Source of the DNA: Mycobacterium sp. SM1
Lineage (GTDB): Bacteria; Actinomycetota; Actinomycetes; Mycobacteriales; Mycobacteriaceae
Direction: 5' to 3'
Length of the DNA: 64,000 nt
Assembly (NCBI RefSeq): GCF_018361265.1
Contig: NZ_JAFLNH010000001.1
Span: 124,001 to 188,000, forward strand
Shown: one piece after another, positions 30,423-41,356 of the stretch
Layout of the letters: each line of letters begins with the position of its first letter
How positions within the stretch are numbered: position 1 is the stretch's first letter
Position numbers and translations under genes: made by a program
Notes under the pieces: generated by a model
Databases searched by the model: none
Told to the model about the DNA's origin: nothing
The model's input: only the letters and a program-made list of their open reading frames with translations

Positions 30423-31931
30423 CTACCAAAGATTCTCATCGCATTCCCCACCGCGGCCCGACTGGCGCGTGCTGAGGCGCCGGGCTGCGCGCAACCGCCG
30501 CAGGCTGCGAGCGCGTCCCAGCAGCTCCAGCGACTCAAACAGCGGCGGGCTGACGGACGCTCCCGTGACGGCCACCCGGATCGGGCCGAAAGCCCTGCGC
30601 GGCTTCAGCCCGAGGCGCTCGAGCAGTGCGGCCTTGAGGGCGGCCTCGACTCCTGCCGCGGTCCAATCGGCCACGCCCTCCAGCGCCGCGACGGCGGCGT
30701 CGAGCACCGGGATCGCGTCTGATCCCAGCTCCTTGGCGGCGGCCTCGGGGTCGATCGCGTAGTGCTCGTCGTTGAAGAACTTCAGCAACGGCCATGCATC
30801 GCCCAGCACGACGATGCGCGTTTGCACCAGCCGGGCCGCAGCCGCGAACCCGGCGTCGTCCAGCCCGGTGTGATAGCCATGCGCATCGAAATACTCGCGC
30901 AGCCTGGCGGTGAAGTCGTCGGCGTCAAGCAGGCGGATGTGTTCGGCGTTGATGGCATCCGCCTTTTTCTGGTCGAACCGGGCCGGGTTGGGGTTGACGT
31001 CTACGACGTCGAACGCTGCCACCATCTCGTCGAGGCTGAACACGTCACGGTCAGCTGCTATCGACCACCCTAGCAGCGCAAGATAATTCAGCAGTCCTTC
31101 GGGAATGAATCCCCGCTCGCGGTGGGCGAACAGGTTCGACTGCGGATCACGCTTCGACAGCTTCTTGGTACCTTCTCCTAACACCGTTGGCAGATGAGCG
31201 AATTCCGGGATCCGGTCCGCCACCCCGATCCGCATCAACGCCCGATATAGCGCGATCTGACGCGGTGTCGACGGCAGCAGGTCCTCGCCGCGCAGCACAT
31301 GGGTGATCTTCATCAGCGCGTCATCGACCGGGTTCACCAACGTGTACAGCGGATCGCCGCTGGCGCGGGTCAGCGCGAAATCGGGGATGCTGCCCGCCGC
31401 GAAGGTCATTGGTCCGCGCACCAGGTCGTTCCAACTGAGGTCGTCGTCGGGCATCCGCAGCCGTATCACCGGTGTGCGGCCCGCCGCCAGGTAGGCCGCG
31501 CGCTGCGCGTCCGTCAGATCACGGTCGAAGTTGTCGTAACCCAGCTTGGGGTTGCGGCCGGCCGCGAGGTGGCGGGCCTCGACCTCCTGCGGAGTCGAGA
31601 AGGCCTGGTAGGCCTCCCCCGCGGCGAGCAGTCGCGCCACCACGTCACGGTAGATGCCTTTTCGCTGCGACTGGCGGTACGGCCCGTACGGCCCGCCCAC
31701 CTCGGGGCCTTCGTCCCAGTTCAGGCCCAGCCAGCGCAACGCGTCCAGCAGCGCCAAATAGCTTTCCTCGCTGTCACGCCCGGGGTCGGTGTCTTCCACC
31801 CGGAAGACGAAGACGCCGCCGGTGTGCCGGGCGTAGGCCCAGTTGAACAACGCGGTGCGGATCAGCCCGACGTGTGGGATCCCGGTGGGCGACGGGCAGA
31901 ACCGGACCCGAACGCTTACCGTTGACGTCAC
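30423..31931 (-). CDS. gltX: Glutamyl-tRNA synthetase (non-discriminating type expected)
   Basis: Charges tRNA-Glu and, in organisms lacking GlnRS, also tRNA-Gln. The 502-residue class I synthetase has the HIGH-equivalent [19 protein letters not shown] at the N-terminus and the KMSKS-equivalent [10 protein letters not shown]. The GTG at 31931 overlaps the TGA of the upstream FAH-family gene (GTGA). The open frame runs further upstream, but into that gene. The C-terminus is about 12 residues longer than the M. tuberculosis protein and ends in an atypical charged tail. Confidence 0.97.
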   Translation of the reverse strand: MTSTVSVRVRFCPSPTGIPHVGLIRTALFNWAYARHTGGVFVFRVEDTDPGRDSEESYLALLDALRWLGLNWDEGPEVGGPYGPYRQSQRKGIYRDVVARLLAAGEAYQAFSTPQEVEARHLAAGRNPKLGYDNFDRDLTDAQRAAYLAAGRTPVIRLRMPDDDLSWNDLVRGPMTFAAGSIPDFALTRASGDPLYTLVNPVDDALMKITHVLRGEDLLPSTPRQIALYRALMRIGVADRIPEFAHLPTVLGEGTKKLSKRDPQSNLFAHRERGFIPEGLLNYLALLGWSIAADRDVFSLDEMVAAFDVVDVNPNPARFDQKKADAINAEHIRLLDADDFTARLREYFDAHGYHTGLDDAGFAAAARLVQTRIVVLGDAWPLLKFFNDEHYAIDPEAAAKELGSDAIPVLDAAVAALEGVADWTAAGVEAALKAALLERLGLKPRRAFGPIRVAVTGASVSPPLFESLELLGRARSLRRLRAARRLSTRQSGRGGECDENLW

Positions 31932-32716
31932 GACATTCCTTTGCGAACAACAGGATTGGACAGTGTCCCGATACCCTCGACGGTAACGCTGACGGTGTCG
32001 CCGTGCTCGATGGGGCCGACGCCGTCGGGTGTCCCGGTCAAAATGAGGTCCCCCGGCAGCAACGTCATCACCGCCGAGACCCATTCCACGATCGCACCGA
32101 TGCCGTGAATCATCAGCGAGGTTCGGCTGCGCTGTTTGACGTCGCCGTTGACCTCGGTGCGTAGCTCGAGGTCGACCGGGTCGACATCGGTGACAATCCA
32201 CGGCCCGACCGGGCAAAAGGTGTCATGCCCTTTGGCCCGGATCCATTGGCCGTCGGCTTGTTGCTGGTCGCGTGCTGTCACGTCGTTGGCGATGGTGTAG
32301 CCCAGGATGTGCTCGGTGGCCCGGGCCGCACCGACGTCCTTGCACGGCCGGCTGATCACCACCGCCAACTCGCCCTCGAAATGCACGGGTGATGCCTTGG
32401 CGGGCAATCGAATCGGCACATTCGGCCCGACGATCGCGGTATTGGGCTTGAGGAAGATCACCGGATCGGTCGGCGCGCCTCCTCCCATTTCGGCGATGTG
32501 GGCGGGGTAGTTTTTGCCGACACCGATGACCTTGCTGGCCAGCGTCGGCGCCAGCAGCCGCACATCTGTCAGCGGCCACGAGCGCCCGGTAAAGGTCGGC
32601 GTGCCGAACGGGTGCTCGGCGATCTCCCGGGCGATCATCGTGGCGGGGTCGTGCAGCTCACCTTCGACGCTGACGAAAGCGACGCCGTCGGGGCTGGCGA
32701 TTCGACCAAGGCGCAC
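31928..32716 (-). CDS. Fumarylacetoacetate hydrolase (FAH) family protein (Rv2993c-like)
   Basis: Protein of 262 residues of the FAHD1/HpcE group, metal-dependent enzymes that hydrolyse or decarboxylate acylpyruvates and related oxo-acids. The sequence shows [24 protein letters not shown], the metal-binding [10 protein letters not shown] segment and the C-terminal [14 protein letters not shown] motif. It overlaps the downstream gltX by four bases. Precise substrate is not deducible. Confidence 0.92.
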   Translation of the reverse strand: MRLGRIASPDGVAFVSVEGELHDPATMIAREIAEHPFGTPTFTGRSWPLTDVRLLAPTLASKVIGVGKNYPAHIAEMGGGAPTDPVIFLKPNTAIVGPNVPIRLPAKASPVHFEGELAVVISRPCKDVGAARATEHILGYTIANDVTARDQQQADGQWIRAKGHDTFCPVGPWIVTDVDPVDLELRTEVNGDVKQRSRTSLMIHGIGAIVEWVSAVMTLLPGDLILTGTPDGVGPIEHGDTVSVTVEGIGTLSNPVVRKGMS

Positions 32717-32808
32717 CCGACCAATCTAAACGGGGCGCTGTGCGTTCCGGCGCGCCGGCTCGCCGTTCGTCACCGCTGTCGGCGCGAGCCATGTGAAACC
32801 ATGGACCT

Positions 32809-34038
32809 ATGCCGACCGACTCGATCAGCATGGGCGCGCGCTGGTCGATGGTGGCGATTTCGCTGGCGGCGACCCTGTGCTCCTTCGTCTTCATCAACGG
32901 CGTCGCCTTTGTGATCCCGGCTCTGCAGGCCGAGCGGGATGTCACCCTCACAGATGCCAGCCTGTTGTCCTCGATGCCCAGCTTCGGCATGGTTTTCACC
33001 CTGATCGGCTGGGGGTATCTGGTGGACCGTGTGGGCGAGCGGATCGTGCTCACCGTGGGTTCGGGGCTCACCGCGGTGGCTGCCTACGCCGCGGCCTCGG
33101 TGCGGCCGCTCGTCGCGGTGGGGGCATTCCTGCTTCTCGGCGGCATGGCCGCCGCCAGCTGCAACACCGCCAGCGGGCGGCTGGTCACCGGCTGGTTTCC
33201 ACCGCACCAGCGGGGTCTGGCGATGGGTGTTCGCCAGACCGCACAGCCGCTGGGCATCGCGGTGGGTGCGACCATCATGCCCGAGCTGGCCGAACGTGGA
33301 ATCGCGACGGCACTGATGTTTCCCGCGGCCGTGTGCGCGGCGTCGGCGGTGGCCTGCGCGGTGGGTGTGGTCGACCCGCCGCGGAAAGGCCGGGCAGGGG
33401 CCTCCGGCGAAGAGCTTGCCAGCCCGTACCGGGGCTCGGCGGTGTTGTGGCGAATCCATGCGGTGTCGGCTCTGCTGATGGTGCCGCAGGCGGTGACGGC
33501 CACATTCATGCTGGTCTGGCTGATCGAGGACGAGCGCTGGTCGGTCGCCACCGCCGGCGCGCTGGTGACCGTCGCGCAGGTGCTGGGCGCGCTGGCCCGG
33601 ATCGCGGTCGGCCGGTGGTCGGACCGTGCCGGCTCGCGGATGCGGCCGATCCGCACCCTCGCCGTCCTGGCCGGGCTGGCCATGTTCCTGCTGGCGGTCA
33701 ACGATTACCTGGACACGCCGCTGGCCGAGGCGGCGATGGTCGTCGCGGCGGTGATCGCGGTGACCGACAATGGATTGGCCGCCACGGCGATCCCCGAGTA
33801 CGCCGGGCCGTTTTGGAGCGGGCGCGCGCTGGGCGCCCAAAACACCGGCCAACGGGTGACGGCGAGCGTGACACCACCCGTGTTCGGCGCGCTGATCACC
33901 GCGCTCGGCTACCCGTTGGCATTCACGGTGTGCGGGTTATTCCCGCTGTTGGCGGTGCCGTTGGTGCCGGTAAACGCGGAAGCGCGTGATCGGCCGCTAG
34001 AGCGCGGCGAGAATCCGATCACCGATTTCACGGGTTGA
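32809..34038 (+). CDS. Major facilitator superfamily transporter (Rv2994-like)
   Basis: Integral membrane protein of 409 residues with about 12 hydrophobic segments. It has MFS signatures in the first half ([21 protein letters not shown] as the loop 2-3 motif A, and [23 protein letters not shown]) and a matching loop in the second half ([17 protein letters not shown]). Substrate unknown. It is divergent from the FAH gene. Its last 42 bases overlap the 3' end of leuB on the opposite strand. Confidence 0.92.
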   Translation: MPTDSISMGARWSMVAISLAATLCSFVFINGVAFVIPALQAERDVTLTDASLLSSMPSFGMVFTLIGWGYLVDRVGERIVLTVGSGLTAVAAYAAASVRPLVAVGAFLLLGGMAAASCNTASGRLVTGWFPPHQRGLAMGVRQTAQPLGIAVGATIMPELAERGIATALMFPAAVCAASAVACAVGVVDPPRKGRAGASGEELASPYRGSAVLWRIHAVSALLMVPQAVTATFMLVWLIEDERWSVATAGALVTVAQVLGALARIAVGRWSDRAGSRMRPIRTLAVLAGLAMFLLAVNDYLDTPLAEAAMVVAAVIAVTDNGLAATAIPEYAGPFWSGRALGAQNTGQRVTASVTPPVFGALITALGYPLAFTVCGLFPLLAVPLVPVNAEARDRPLERGENPITDFTG

Positions 34039-35016
34039 CAGCCGGGCGTTGCCCCGAGTGGCCAGATGAGCCGCCACGGCCCGCTCCACGCGTGCGGCGG
34101 CGGCTTCCTCGCCGACATGGGCGAGCAGCAGCGCCACCGACATGACCGCCGCGGTCGGATCGGCGACTCCCTGCCCAGCGATGTCGGGCGCGCTGCCGTG
34201 CACCGGCTCGAACATCGACGGATTGGCCCGGGTGGCGTCGATATTGCCGCTGGCGGCCAGGCCAATGCCGCCGCACACCGCGGCGGCCAGATCGGTGATG
34301 ATGTCGCCGAACAGGTTGTCGGTGACAACCACATCGAAGCGACCGGGGTCGGTGACCAGGTGGATGGTCGCGGCGTCGACGTGCTGGTAGCTGACCTCGA
34401 CCTCCGGGTAGTGTTCGGCGATTTGCTGCACGGCGCGCCACCATAAGGCCCCCGCGAAGGTCAGCACATTGGTTTTGTGCACCAAGGTCAGCCGTTTGCG
34501 TCGGTGCCGGGCGCGCTCGAATGCGTCACCGACCACCCGGCGCACGCCAAACGCGGTGTTGACGCTGACCTCGGTGGCGACCTCGTGAGGTGTTCCGACG
34601 CGGATCGCCCCGCCGCTGCCGGTGTAGGGGCCCTCGGTGCCCTCGCGCACCACCACGAGGTCGATGTCGCAGTTCGCGGGATCCAGCGTCAACGGGCTGG
34701 TCACCCCCGGATACAGCCGGGCGGGCCGCAGGTTGATGTAGTGGTCCAGCTCGAAGCGCAGCCGCAGCAGCAGCCCCCGCTCCAGCACACCGGCCGGCAC
34801 CGACGGATCCCCGATCGCGCCGAGCAGGATCGCGTCGTGGGCGCGCAACTCGGCTAAAACCGAGTCCGGCAACACCTCGCCCGTGGCGTGAAAGCGTCGT
34901 GCGCCGAGGTCGTAGTGATTCTTCTCCACGCCGGGCAGCACCGCGTCGAGGACCTTGACGGCCTCGGCCACCACCTCGGGGCCAATCCCGTCGCCGGCGA
35001 TGATCGCCAACTTCAT
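33997..35016 (-). CDS. leuB: 3-isopropylmalate dehydrogenase
   Basis: Oxidatively decarboxylates 3-isopropylmalate in leucine biosynthesis. The 339 residues include [24 protein letters not shown], the substrate arginines, the [15 protein letters not shown] motif with catalytic Lys, [31 protein letters not shown] and [14 protein letters not shown]. Its ATG coincides with the edge of a three-copy MIRU array, which supplies the AGGAGGAG ribosome-binding site eight bases upstream. The 3' end overlaps the convergent MFS gene. Confidence 0.97.
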   Translation of the reverse strand: MKLAIIAGDGIGPEVVAEAVKVLDAVLPGVEKNHYDLGARRFHATGEVLPDSVLAELRAHDAILLGAIGDPSVPAGVLERGLLLRLRFELDHYINLRPARLYPGVTSPLTLDPANCDIDLVVVREGTEGPYTGSGGAIRVGTPHEVATEVSVNTAFGVRRVVGDAFERARHRRKRLTLVHKTNVLTFAGALWWRAVQQIAEHYPEVEVSYQHVDAATIHLVTDPGRFDVVVTDNLFGDIITDLAAAVCGGIGLAASGNIDATRANPSMFEPVHGSAPDIAGQGVADPTAAVMSVALLLAHVGEEAAAARVERAVAAHLATRGNARLSTREIGDRILAAL

Positions 35017-35171
35017 CGGCGCCGCTCCTCCTCATCGCTACGCTCTGCATCGTCGCCGGCGCGGCCCATCGGCGCCGCTCCTCCTCATCGCTACGCTCTG
35101 CATCGTCGCCGGCGCGGCCCATCGGCGCCGCTCCTGCGCATCGCTACGCTCTGCATCGTCGCCGGCGCGGC
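35014..35171 (-). repeat. MIRU-type tandem array, 53-bp unit, three copies, between serA and leuB
   Basis: Three near-identical 53-bp units (35014-35066, 35067-35119, 35120-35171) fill the gap exactly from the serA stop to the leuB start. On the minus strand each reads as the start of a frame encoding [18 protein letters not shown] or a close variant, begun by a GTG overlapping the serA TGA. The last unit supplies the leuB Shine-Dalgarno sequence. Copy 3 differs by CTCCTGCG in place of CTCCTCCT. This is the standard architecture of mycobacterial interspersed repetitive units. Confidence 0.93.
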
Positions 35172-36758
35172 TCACGACAGGTCGACCACCTCGAGCTTGA
35201 AGGCATCAACCGCCGCGCCGATCGCCGACCGCACGTCCTCGGGCACATCGCGGTCCAGCCGCAGCATAATCGTCGCGCCGGGACCCTCGGCGTCCTCGGA
35301 GAGCTGAGCGGCGTGGATGTTCACCCCGGCGGCACCCAGCAGCGTGCCGATCTTGCCCAGCGCTCCCGGCCGGTCGATGTAGTGGACGACCAAGTTGATT
35401 CCCTCGGCGCGCAGGTCGAAGTTGCGGCCGTTGATCTGCACGATCTTCTGCACCTGTTGCGGCCCGGACAACGCCCCAGCGACGTTGACGGCCGAGCCGT
35501 CAGCGGCCACCGCCCGCACGTCGACGACGCTGCGGTGGTTAGGGCTCTCGGTCACGGTGCTGATCTCGGCGGAAACCCCACGTTCCTCGGCGATCGCCGG
35601 CGCATTGACGAACGTCACCGGCTCCTCGATAACCGCCGAGAACAAACCCCGCAGGGCCGAGAGCCGCAACACGCCGACATCTTCGGCGGCCAGCTCGCCG
35701 CGTGCCTGGATCACCAGCGAGGTGGGCAGTTGATCCGAAAGCACCCCCACCAGCAACCCGAGTTTGCGCACCAGGTCCAGCCAGGGCAACACCTCGTCGC
35801 TGACTACCCCGGCACCCACGTTGACGGCGTTGGGGACGAACTCCCCGGCCAGTGCCAGCTTCACGCTTTCGGCCACGTCGGTGCCGGCACGCTCCTGCGC
35901 CTCCGCGGTCGAGGCACCCAGGTGAGGCGTGACGACCACTTGCGGCAAGTCGAACAGCGGGCTATCGGTGCAGGGCTCTTTGCTGAACACGTCTAAGCCC
36001 GCGGCGCGGACATGTCCACTGGTCACCGCCTCGGCCAGCGCCTGCTCGTCCACCAGGCCGCCGCGTGCGGCGTTGACGACAATGACCCCCGGCTTGGTCT
36101 TGGCCAGCGCGTCCCGGTCGATCAGGCCTGCCGTTTCCGGGGTCTTCGGCAAATGCACCGAGATGAAGTCAGAGCGCGCCAACAGCTCGTCGAGGGACAC
36201 CAGCTCGATGCCCAGTTGCGCCGCCCGGGCCCGCGACACATACGGATCGTAGGCGACGAGATGGGCGCCGAAAGCGGCCAACCGCTGGGCCACCAATTGC
36301 CCGATGCGGCCCAATCCGACAATGCCGACGGTCTTTTCGTAGACCTCGACCCCCGAGAAGGACGAGCGCTTCCAGGTGTGGGAACGTAACGAGGCATCGG
36401 CGGCCGGGATCTGGCGGGCCGCGGCCAGCAACAGCGCGATCGCGTGTTCGGCGGCGCTGTGGATGTTCGACGTTGGGGCGTTGACTACCAGCACGCCGCG
36501 TTCGGTGGCGGCGTCGACGTCGACGTTGTCGAGTCCGACACCGGCCCGGGCGACGATCTTCAGCTTAGGCGCCGCGGCCAGCACCTCGGCGTCCACGGTG
36601 GTCGCCGACCGCACCAGCAGCGCGTCGGCGTCGGGCACCGCGGCCAGGAGCTTCTCCCGGTCGGGGCCATCGACCCAGCGGACATCAACCTCGTCCCCAA
36701 GAGCGGCGACGGTGGACTCGGACAGCTTGTCGGCGATCAAAACAACGGGCAGACTCAT
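35172..36758 (-). CDS. serA: D-3-phosphoglycerate dehydrogenase
   Basis: First committed step of serine biosynthesis. The 528 residues are the long actinobacterial form: substrate/nucleotide domains with the Rossmann motif VGIVGLGRIGQLVAQRLAAFG and catalytic His in VVTPHLGASTAEAQ, an intervening (ASB) domain and a C-terminal ACT domain (NLVVHYIDRPGALGKIGTLLGAAGVNI) for serine feedback inhibition. It matches SerA1 of M. tuberculosis. leuB follows after the MIRU array. Confidence 0.97.
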   Translation of the reverse strand: MSLPVVLIADKLSESTVAALGDEVDVRWVDGPDREKLLAAVPDADALLVRSATTVDAEVLAAAPKLKIVARAGVGLDNVDVDAATERGVLVVNAPTSNIHSAAEHAIALLLAAARQIPAADASLRSHTWKRSSFSGVEVYEKTVGIVGLGRIGQLVAQRLAAFGAHLVAYDPYVSRARAAQLGIELVSLDELLARSDFISVHLPKTPETAGLIDRDALAKTKPGVIVVNAARGGLVDEQALAEAVTSGHVRAAGLDVFSKEPCTDSPLFDLPQVVVTPHLGASTAEAQERAGTDVAESVKLALAGEFVPNAVNVGAGVVSDEVLPWLDLVRKLGLLVGVLSDQLPTSLVIQARGELAAEDVGVLRLSALRGLFSAVIEEPVTFVNAPAIAEERGVSAEISTVTESPNHRSVVDVRAVAADGSAVNVAGALSGPQQVQKIVQINGRNFDLRAEGINLVVHYIDRPGALGKIGTLLGAAGVNIHAAQLSEDAEGPGATIMLRLDRDVPEDVRSAIGAAVDAFKLEVVDLS

Positions 36759-37003
36759 AGCGCTACCCTAGCGTGGCTAATCAACGGCCTGGCGTCGCGC
36801 GTACCCCCACAGCTACCCGACGCGCTGCCCACCGATCGGCATCGTCGTCATGACGCGACACGTCCGCTCGCTGACGCTATCGTGTCGACAGGCCGAAACA
36901 CGCAGCGCCATAGTTGATTTCGACAAACCCCGCTGGACCCGAGTGTCAGCCTGTGCCGCGGGCACTCACCATCGGGCATAGTCGCGCCGGATGTCTGGGT
37001 AGT
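36759..37003. other. Intergenic region without a supported gene
   Basis: About 245 bases between serA and ilvC. In M. tuberculosis several genes (Rv2997, Rv2998, lppY, Rv3000) lie at this point; none of them is recognisable here. Short frames are present but have no family features. Confidence 0.6.
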
Positions 37004-38537
<1,534 letters not shown>

Positions 38538-38538
<1 letters not shown>

Positions 38539-40421
38539 CAGGCATGCCCTTCGTTGTCGTCGTCATCGAACAACGGGCGAATCCCGCGGGCGGCCTGGAT
38601 CTCGTCGTTGCTGGTTCCGGCGGCCACCATCGGCCACACCTGAGCGTCGGCGCCGACGATGAAGTCGATTACCACCGGGCGGTCGTTGATGCGCCGGGCA
38701 TGGTTGATCACGCCGATGACGTCTTCTTCACGCTCGCACCGCAACCCCACACAGCCCAGCGCCTCGGCCAGCTTCACGAAGTCCGGGATGCGGTGCGAGT
38801 GGGTGGCCAGATCGGTCTGCGAGTAGCGCTCGGCGTAAAACAGCGACTGCCATTGCCGCACCATGCCCAGGCTGCCGTTGTTGATCAAGGCCACCTTGAT
38901 CGGCACACCCTCGACGGCACAGGTGGCCAGCTCCTGGTTGGTCATCTGAAAGCAGCCATCGCCGTCGACCGCCCACACCTCGGCGTCCGGCCGGCCGATT
39001 TTGGCGCCCATGGCCGCCGGGATGGCAAAACCCATGGTGCCCAGGCCTCCAGAGTTGATCCAGGTGCGCGGCTTCTCAAACGAGATGAACTGCGCGGCCC
39101 ACATCTGGTGCTGACCGACACCGGCGACGTACACGGCGTCCGGCCCCGCGATCCTGCCCAGCGTGGAGATCACGTATTCCGGGCTCAAACTGCCGTCACT
39201 CTGCGGCCCGTAGCTCAGCGGATACGTCGCCTGCACGCTGCGCAGATACTGCCACCAGGCGTCGAGATCGAGGGCGCCGGCGCACACCCCGTGATGCCGC
39301 AGCGCCACGATGAGATCGGCGATGACGGCTTTGACGTCACCGACGATCGGCACGTCGGCATGCCGATTCTTGCCGATCTCGGCGGGGTCGATGTCAGCGT
39401 GGATGACCTTGGCCTCGGGGGCGAACGAGTCGAGTTTTCCGGTGACCCTGTCGTCGAAGCGGGTACCCAACGCGATAAGCAAATCGCTGCGCTGCAACGC
39501 AGCCACCGCCGCCACCGTGCCGTGCATGCCGGGCATGCCCAGATGCTGGCGATGGCTGTCCGGGAACGCGCCGCGGGCCATCAGTGTGGTGACTACGGGG
39601 ATGCCGGTAAGTTCGGCCAGATCCCGCAACTGCTCGGTGGCGTTGCCGCGGATGACACCCCCGCCGATGTAGAGCACCGGCTTGCGGGCGGCCGCGATTA
39701 GCCTGGCGGCCTCACGGACCTGACGGTTGTGGGGTTTGACGGTGGGCTTGTAGCCGGGCAGATCCAGTCGCGGCGGCCAGGAAAACGTGCACTGGCCCTG
39801 CAAGACGTCCTTGGGGATATCGACGAGGACCGCACCGGGGCGTCCGGTGGACGCGATGTGGAACGCCTCGGCCAGCACCCGCGGAATCTCATCACCGCTG
39901 CGGACCAGGAAGTTGTGCTTGGTGATCGGCATGGTGATGCCGGAGATGTCGGCCTCCTGGAAGGCGTCGGTCCCGATCAGCGAACGCCCGACCTGCCCGG
40001 TGATCGCGACGACCGGAATGGAGTCCATCTGAGCGTCGGCTAGCGGGGTGACCAGGTTGGTTGCGCCGGGACCGGAGGTAGCCATGCAGACGCCGACCCT
40101 GCCGGTGGCATGGGCGTAGCCGCTGGCGGCGTGACCGGCGCCTTGCTCATGGCGAACCAGCACGTGCCGCAACTTCTTCGAGTCGAACAGCGGGTCGTAT
40201 ACCGGCAGCACCGCGCCCCCCGGGATTCCGAAGATCACCTCGACGTCCAGCTCCTCTAACGACCGCACAACCGACTGCGCTCCGGTAAGCTGCTGCGGCG
40301 CAATCCGTTTTGATTGTCTATCGGATAGCCCCGCCGGGGATTTGCCGGTGCCCGAAGCGCCGTTGGCGGCGTGCGGCTTGTCCTTCGAAGCCAACGGGGG
40401 CCGCGTGGTAGGTGCGCTCAC
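38538..40421 (-). CDS. ilvB: Acetolactate synthase large (catalytic) subunit
   Basis: Thiamine-diphosphate and FAD-dependent enzyme making acetolactate from pyruvate, the first common step of branched-chain amino acid synthesis. The 627 residues include the cofactor-activating Glu in [52 protein letters not shown] and the ThDP motif [20 protein letters not shown]. The N-terminus has a Pro/Lys-rich extension of about 40 residues, usual in mycobacteria. Expression is probably controlled by the attenuator upstream. Confidence 0.97.
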
Positions 40422-40487
40422 TGTGTCCTCTTAGCTCTTGGTCCCAACTCTGCTGGTCTCGCGGGCGAATGCGCAATGGTAAGCAAC

Positions 40488-40525
40488 AAAAAACCCCCGC
40501 CAGCTCAGCTTGCTGCACGAGGGTT
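40488..40525 (-). terminator. Intrinsic terminator/attenuator in the ilvB leader
   Basis: On the minus strand an interrupted GC-rich stem (AACCCTCG...GCAGC paired with GCTG...GCGGGGGTT) is followed directly by six T residues. It lies between the leader peptide and the ilvB start, with the T-run about 65 bases from that start. Such U-tract terminators are rare in mycobacteria, so placement here in front of ilvBNC points to attenuation. Confidence 0.75.
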
Positions 40526-40544
40526 GCGCGTTGCTGCCGGAACG

Positions 40545-40604
40545 TTACCCGCGCCAAGCACCAACGCGCCGACCAGGTACTACCGGCACACCGCGAGTCT
40601 GCAT
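40545..40604 (-). CDS. Val-rich leader peptide of the ilvBNC operon
   Basis: A 19-codon frame encodes MQTRGVPVVPGRRVGAWRG. It contains four Val codons, two of them adjacent GTA codons, which are uncommon in high-GC mycobacterial genes. It ends 20 bases before the terminator hairpin. No ribosome-binding site precedes the ATG, and the predicted -10 element is only six bases upstream, so the transcript would be leaderless. Ribosome stalling at the Val codons under valine shortage would be expected to disturb the terminator. Function is inferred by analogy with the corynebacterial ilvBNC attenuator. Confidence 0.7.
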   Translation of the reverse strand: MQTRGVPVVPGRRVGAWRG

Positions 40605-40610
40605 AATTTG

Positions 40611-40640
40611 ACGGTAGCCTCCGCACAGCTCGGGCGTCAA
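40611..40640 (-). promoter_or_regulatory. Candidate ilvB promoter
   Basis: TTGACG (40635-40640) and TACCGT (40611-40616) are 18 bases apart on the minus strand. The expected start of transcription falls at or next to the ATG of the leader peptide, which fits leaderless translation. The rest of the region to cfp6 (to about 40847) shows no other gene. Confidence 0.6.
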
Positions 40641-40847
40641 ATCCCGCTCGGTGACACGGCGCGCGGTCCGGGGTTGCCCCTCCGGTAAACCAGGTGATCG
40701 AATCCGGGTGCTCACCGGTGATCGTCGTGATCTTCAGGGTGCCGATCGGCGACGGCGAGCACCTACCCAAATAGCGGGCCCAATAGCGGGCAATGAAAAC
40801 AGAGCCGCCAATGACACCCGAGCAAAACCCGATGAAAAGATGCAAAG

Positions 40848-41249
40848 ATGGCTTCGGATTCGTCGGCCCGAACATCACCCGGACAGCCGGTGGTGATCAG
40901 GATATCGCCGATGGCGCATTTCGCGGTCGGATTCACCACCCTTGGGCTACTTGTGCCCGTACTGACCTGGCCGGTAACCGCTCCGCTGCTCGTCATTCCG
41001 GTGGTGTTGTCGGCGCTGGTCATCCGGTTACGCACGGTCGCCGACGACCAGGGCGTAACCGTGCGGACACTGCTCGGTAGCCAGACCGTGCGCTGGGAGG
41101 AGATCCACGGGCTGCGGTTCCGCAAGGGTTCGTGGGCGCGGGCACAGCTCAAGAGCGGCGGGGAGTTGCGATTGCCTGCGGTCAGCTTCGCGACGCTGCC
41201 GCTGCTGGCCGAGGCGAGTGCGGGACGGGTACCCAACCCGTATCGCTAG
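40848..41249 (+). CDS. cfp6: PH-domain-like membrane/secreted protein (Cfp6, Rv3004-like)
   Basis: Protein of 133 residues with two hydrophobic segments near the N-terminus (AHFAVGFTTLGLLVPVLTW, TAPLLVIPVVLSALVI) and a small bacterial PH-like domain (VRTLLGSQTVRWEEIHGLRF, ending RVPNPYR). Known in M. tuberculosis as low-molecular-weight culture-filtrate antigen Cfp6; function unknown. The M. tuberculosis start aligns with an internal ATG at 40911, so the first 21 residues here may be over-extended. Confidence 0.85.
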   Translation: MASDSSARTSPGQPVVIRISPMAHFAVGFTTLGLLVPVLTWPVTAPLLVIPVVLSALVIRLRTVADDQGVTVRTLLGSQTVRWEEIHGLRFRKGSWARAQLKSGGELRLPAVSFATLPLLAEASAGRVPNPYR

Positions 41250-41353
41250 CCGGCCGACGATGCGCGCCGCACAGCGGCGCGAGGAGAAGGCCGGCCATCC
41301 AACCCCACCGGCCGACGATGCGCGCCGCGCAGCGGCGCGAGGAGAAGGCCGGG
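41250..41353. repeat. MIRU-related repeat, two copies with 58-bp spacing, between cfp6 and the DoxX gene
   Basis: A 46-bp core beginning CCGGCCGACGATGCGCGCCG and ending GCGAGGAGAAGGCCGG occurs at 41250 and again at 41308, with a 12-bp spacer after the first. The core shares the CGACGATGC and CGGCGCGAGGAG blocks of the other MIRU units in the window. Unlike those, it lies between two convergent genes, where it cannot couple translation. Confidence 0.85.
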
Positions 41354-41356
41354 CCG

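Noticed and set aside
35014..35171. Possible CRISPR array
   Set aside because: Units are directly abutting with no unique spacers and no cas genes nearby; they match MIRU repeats.
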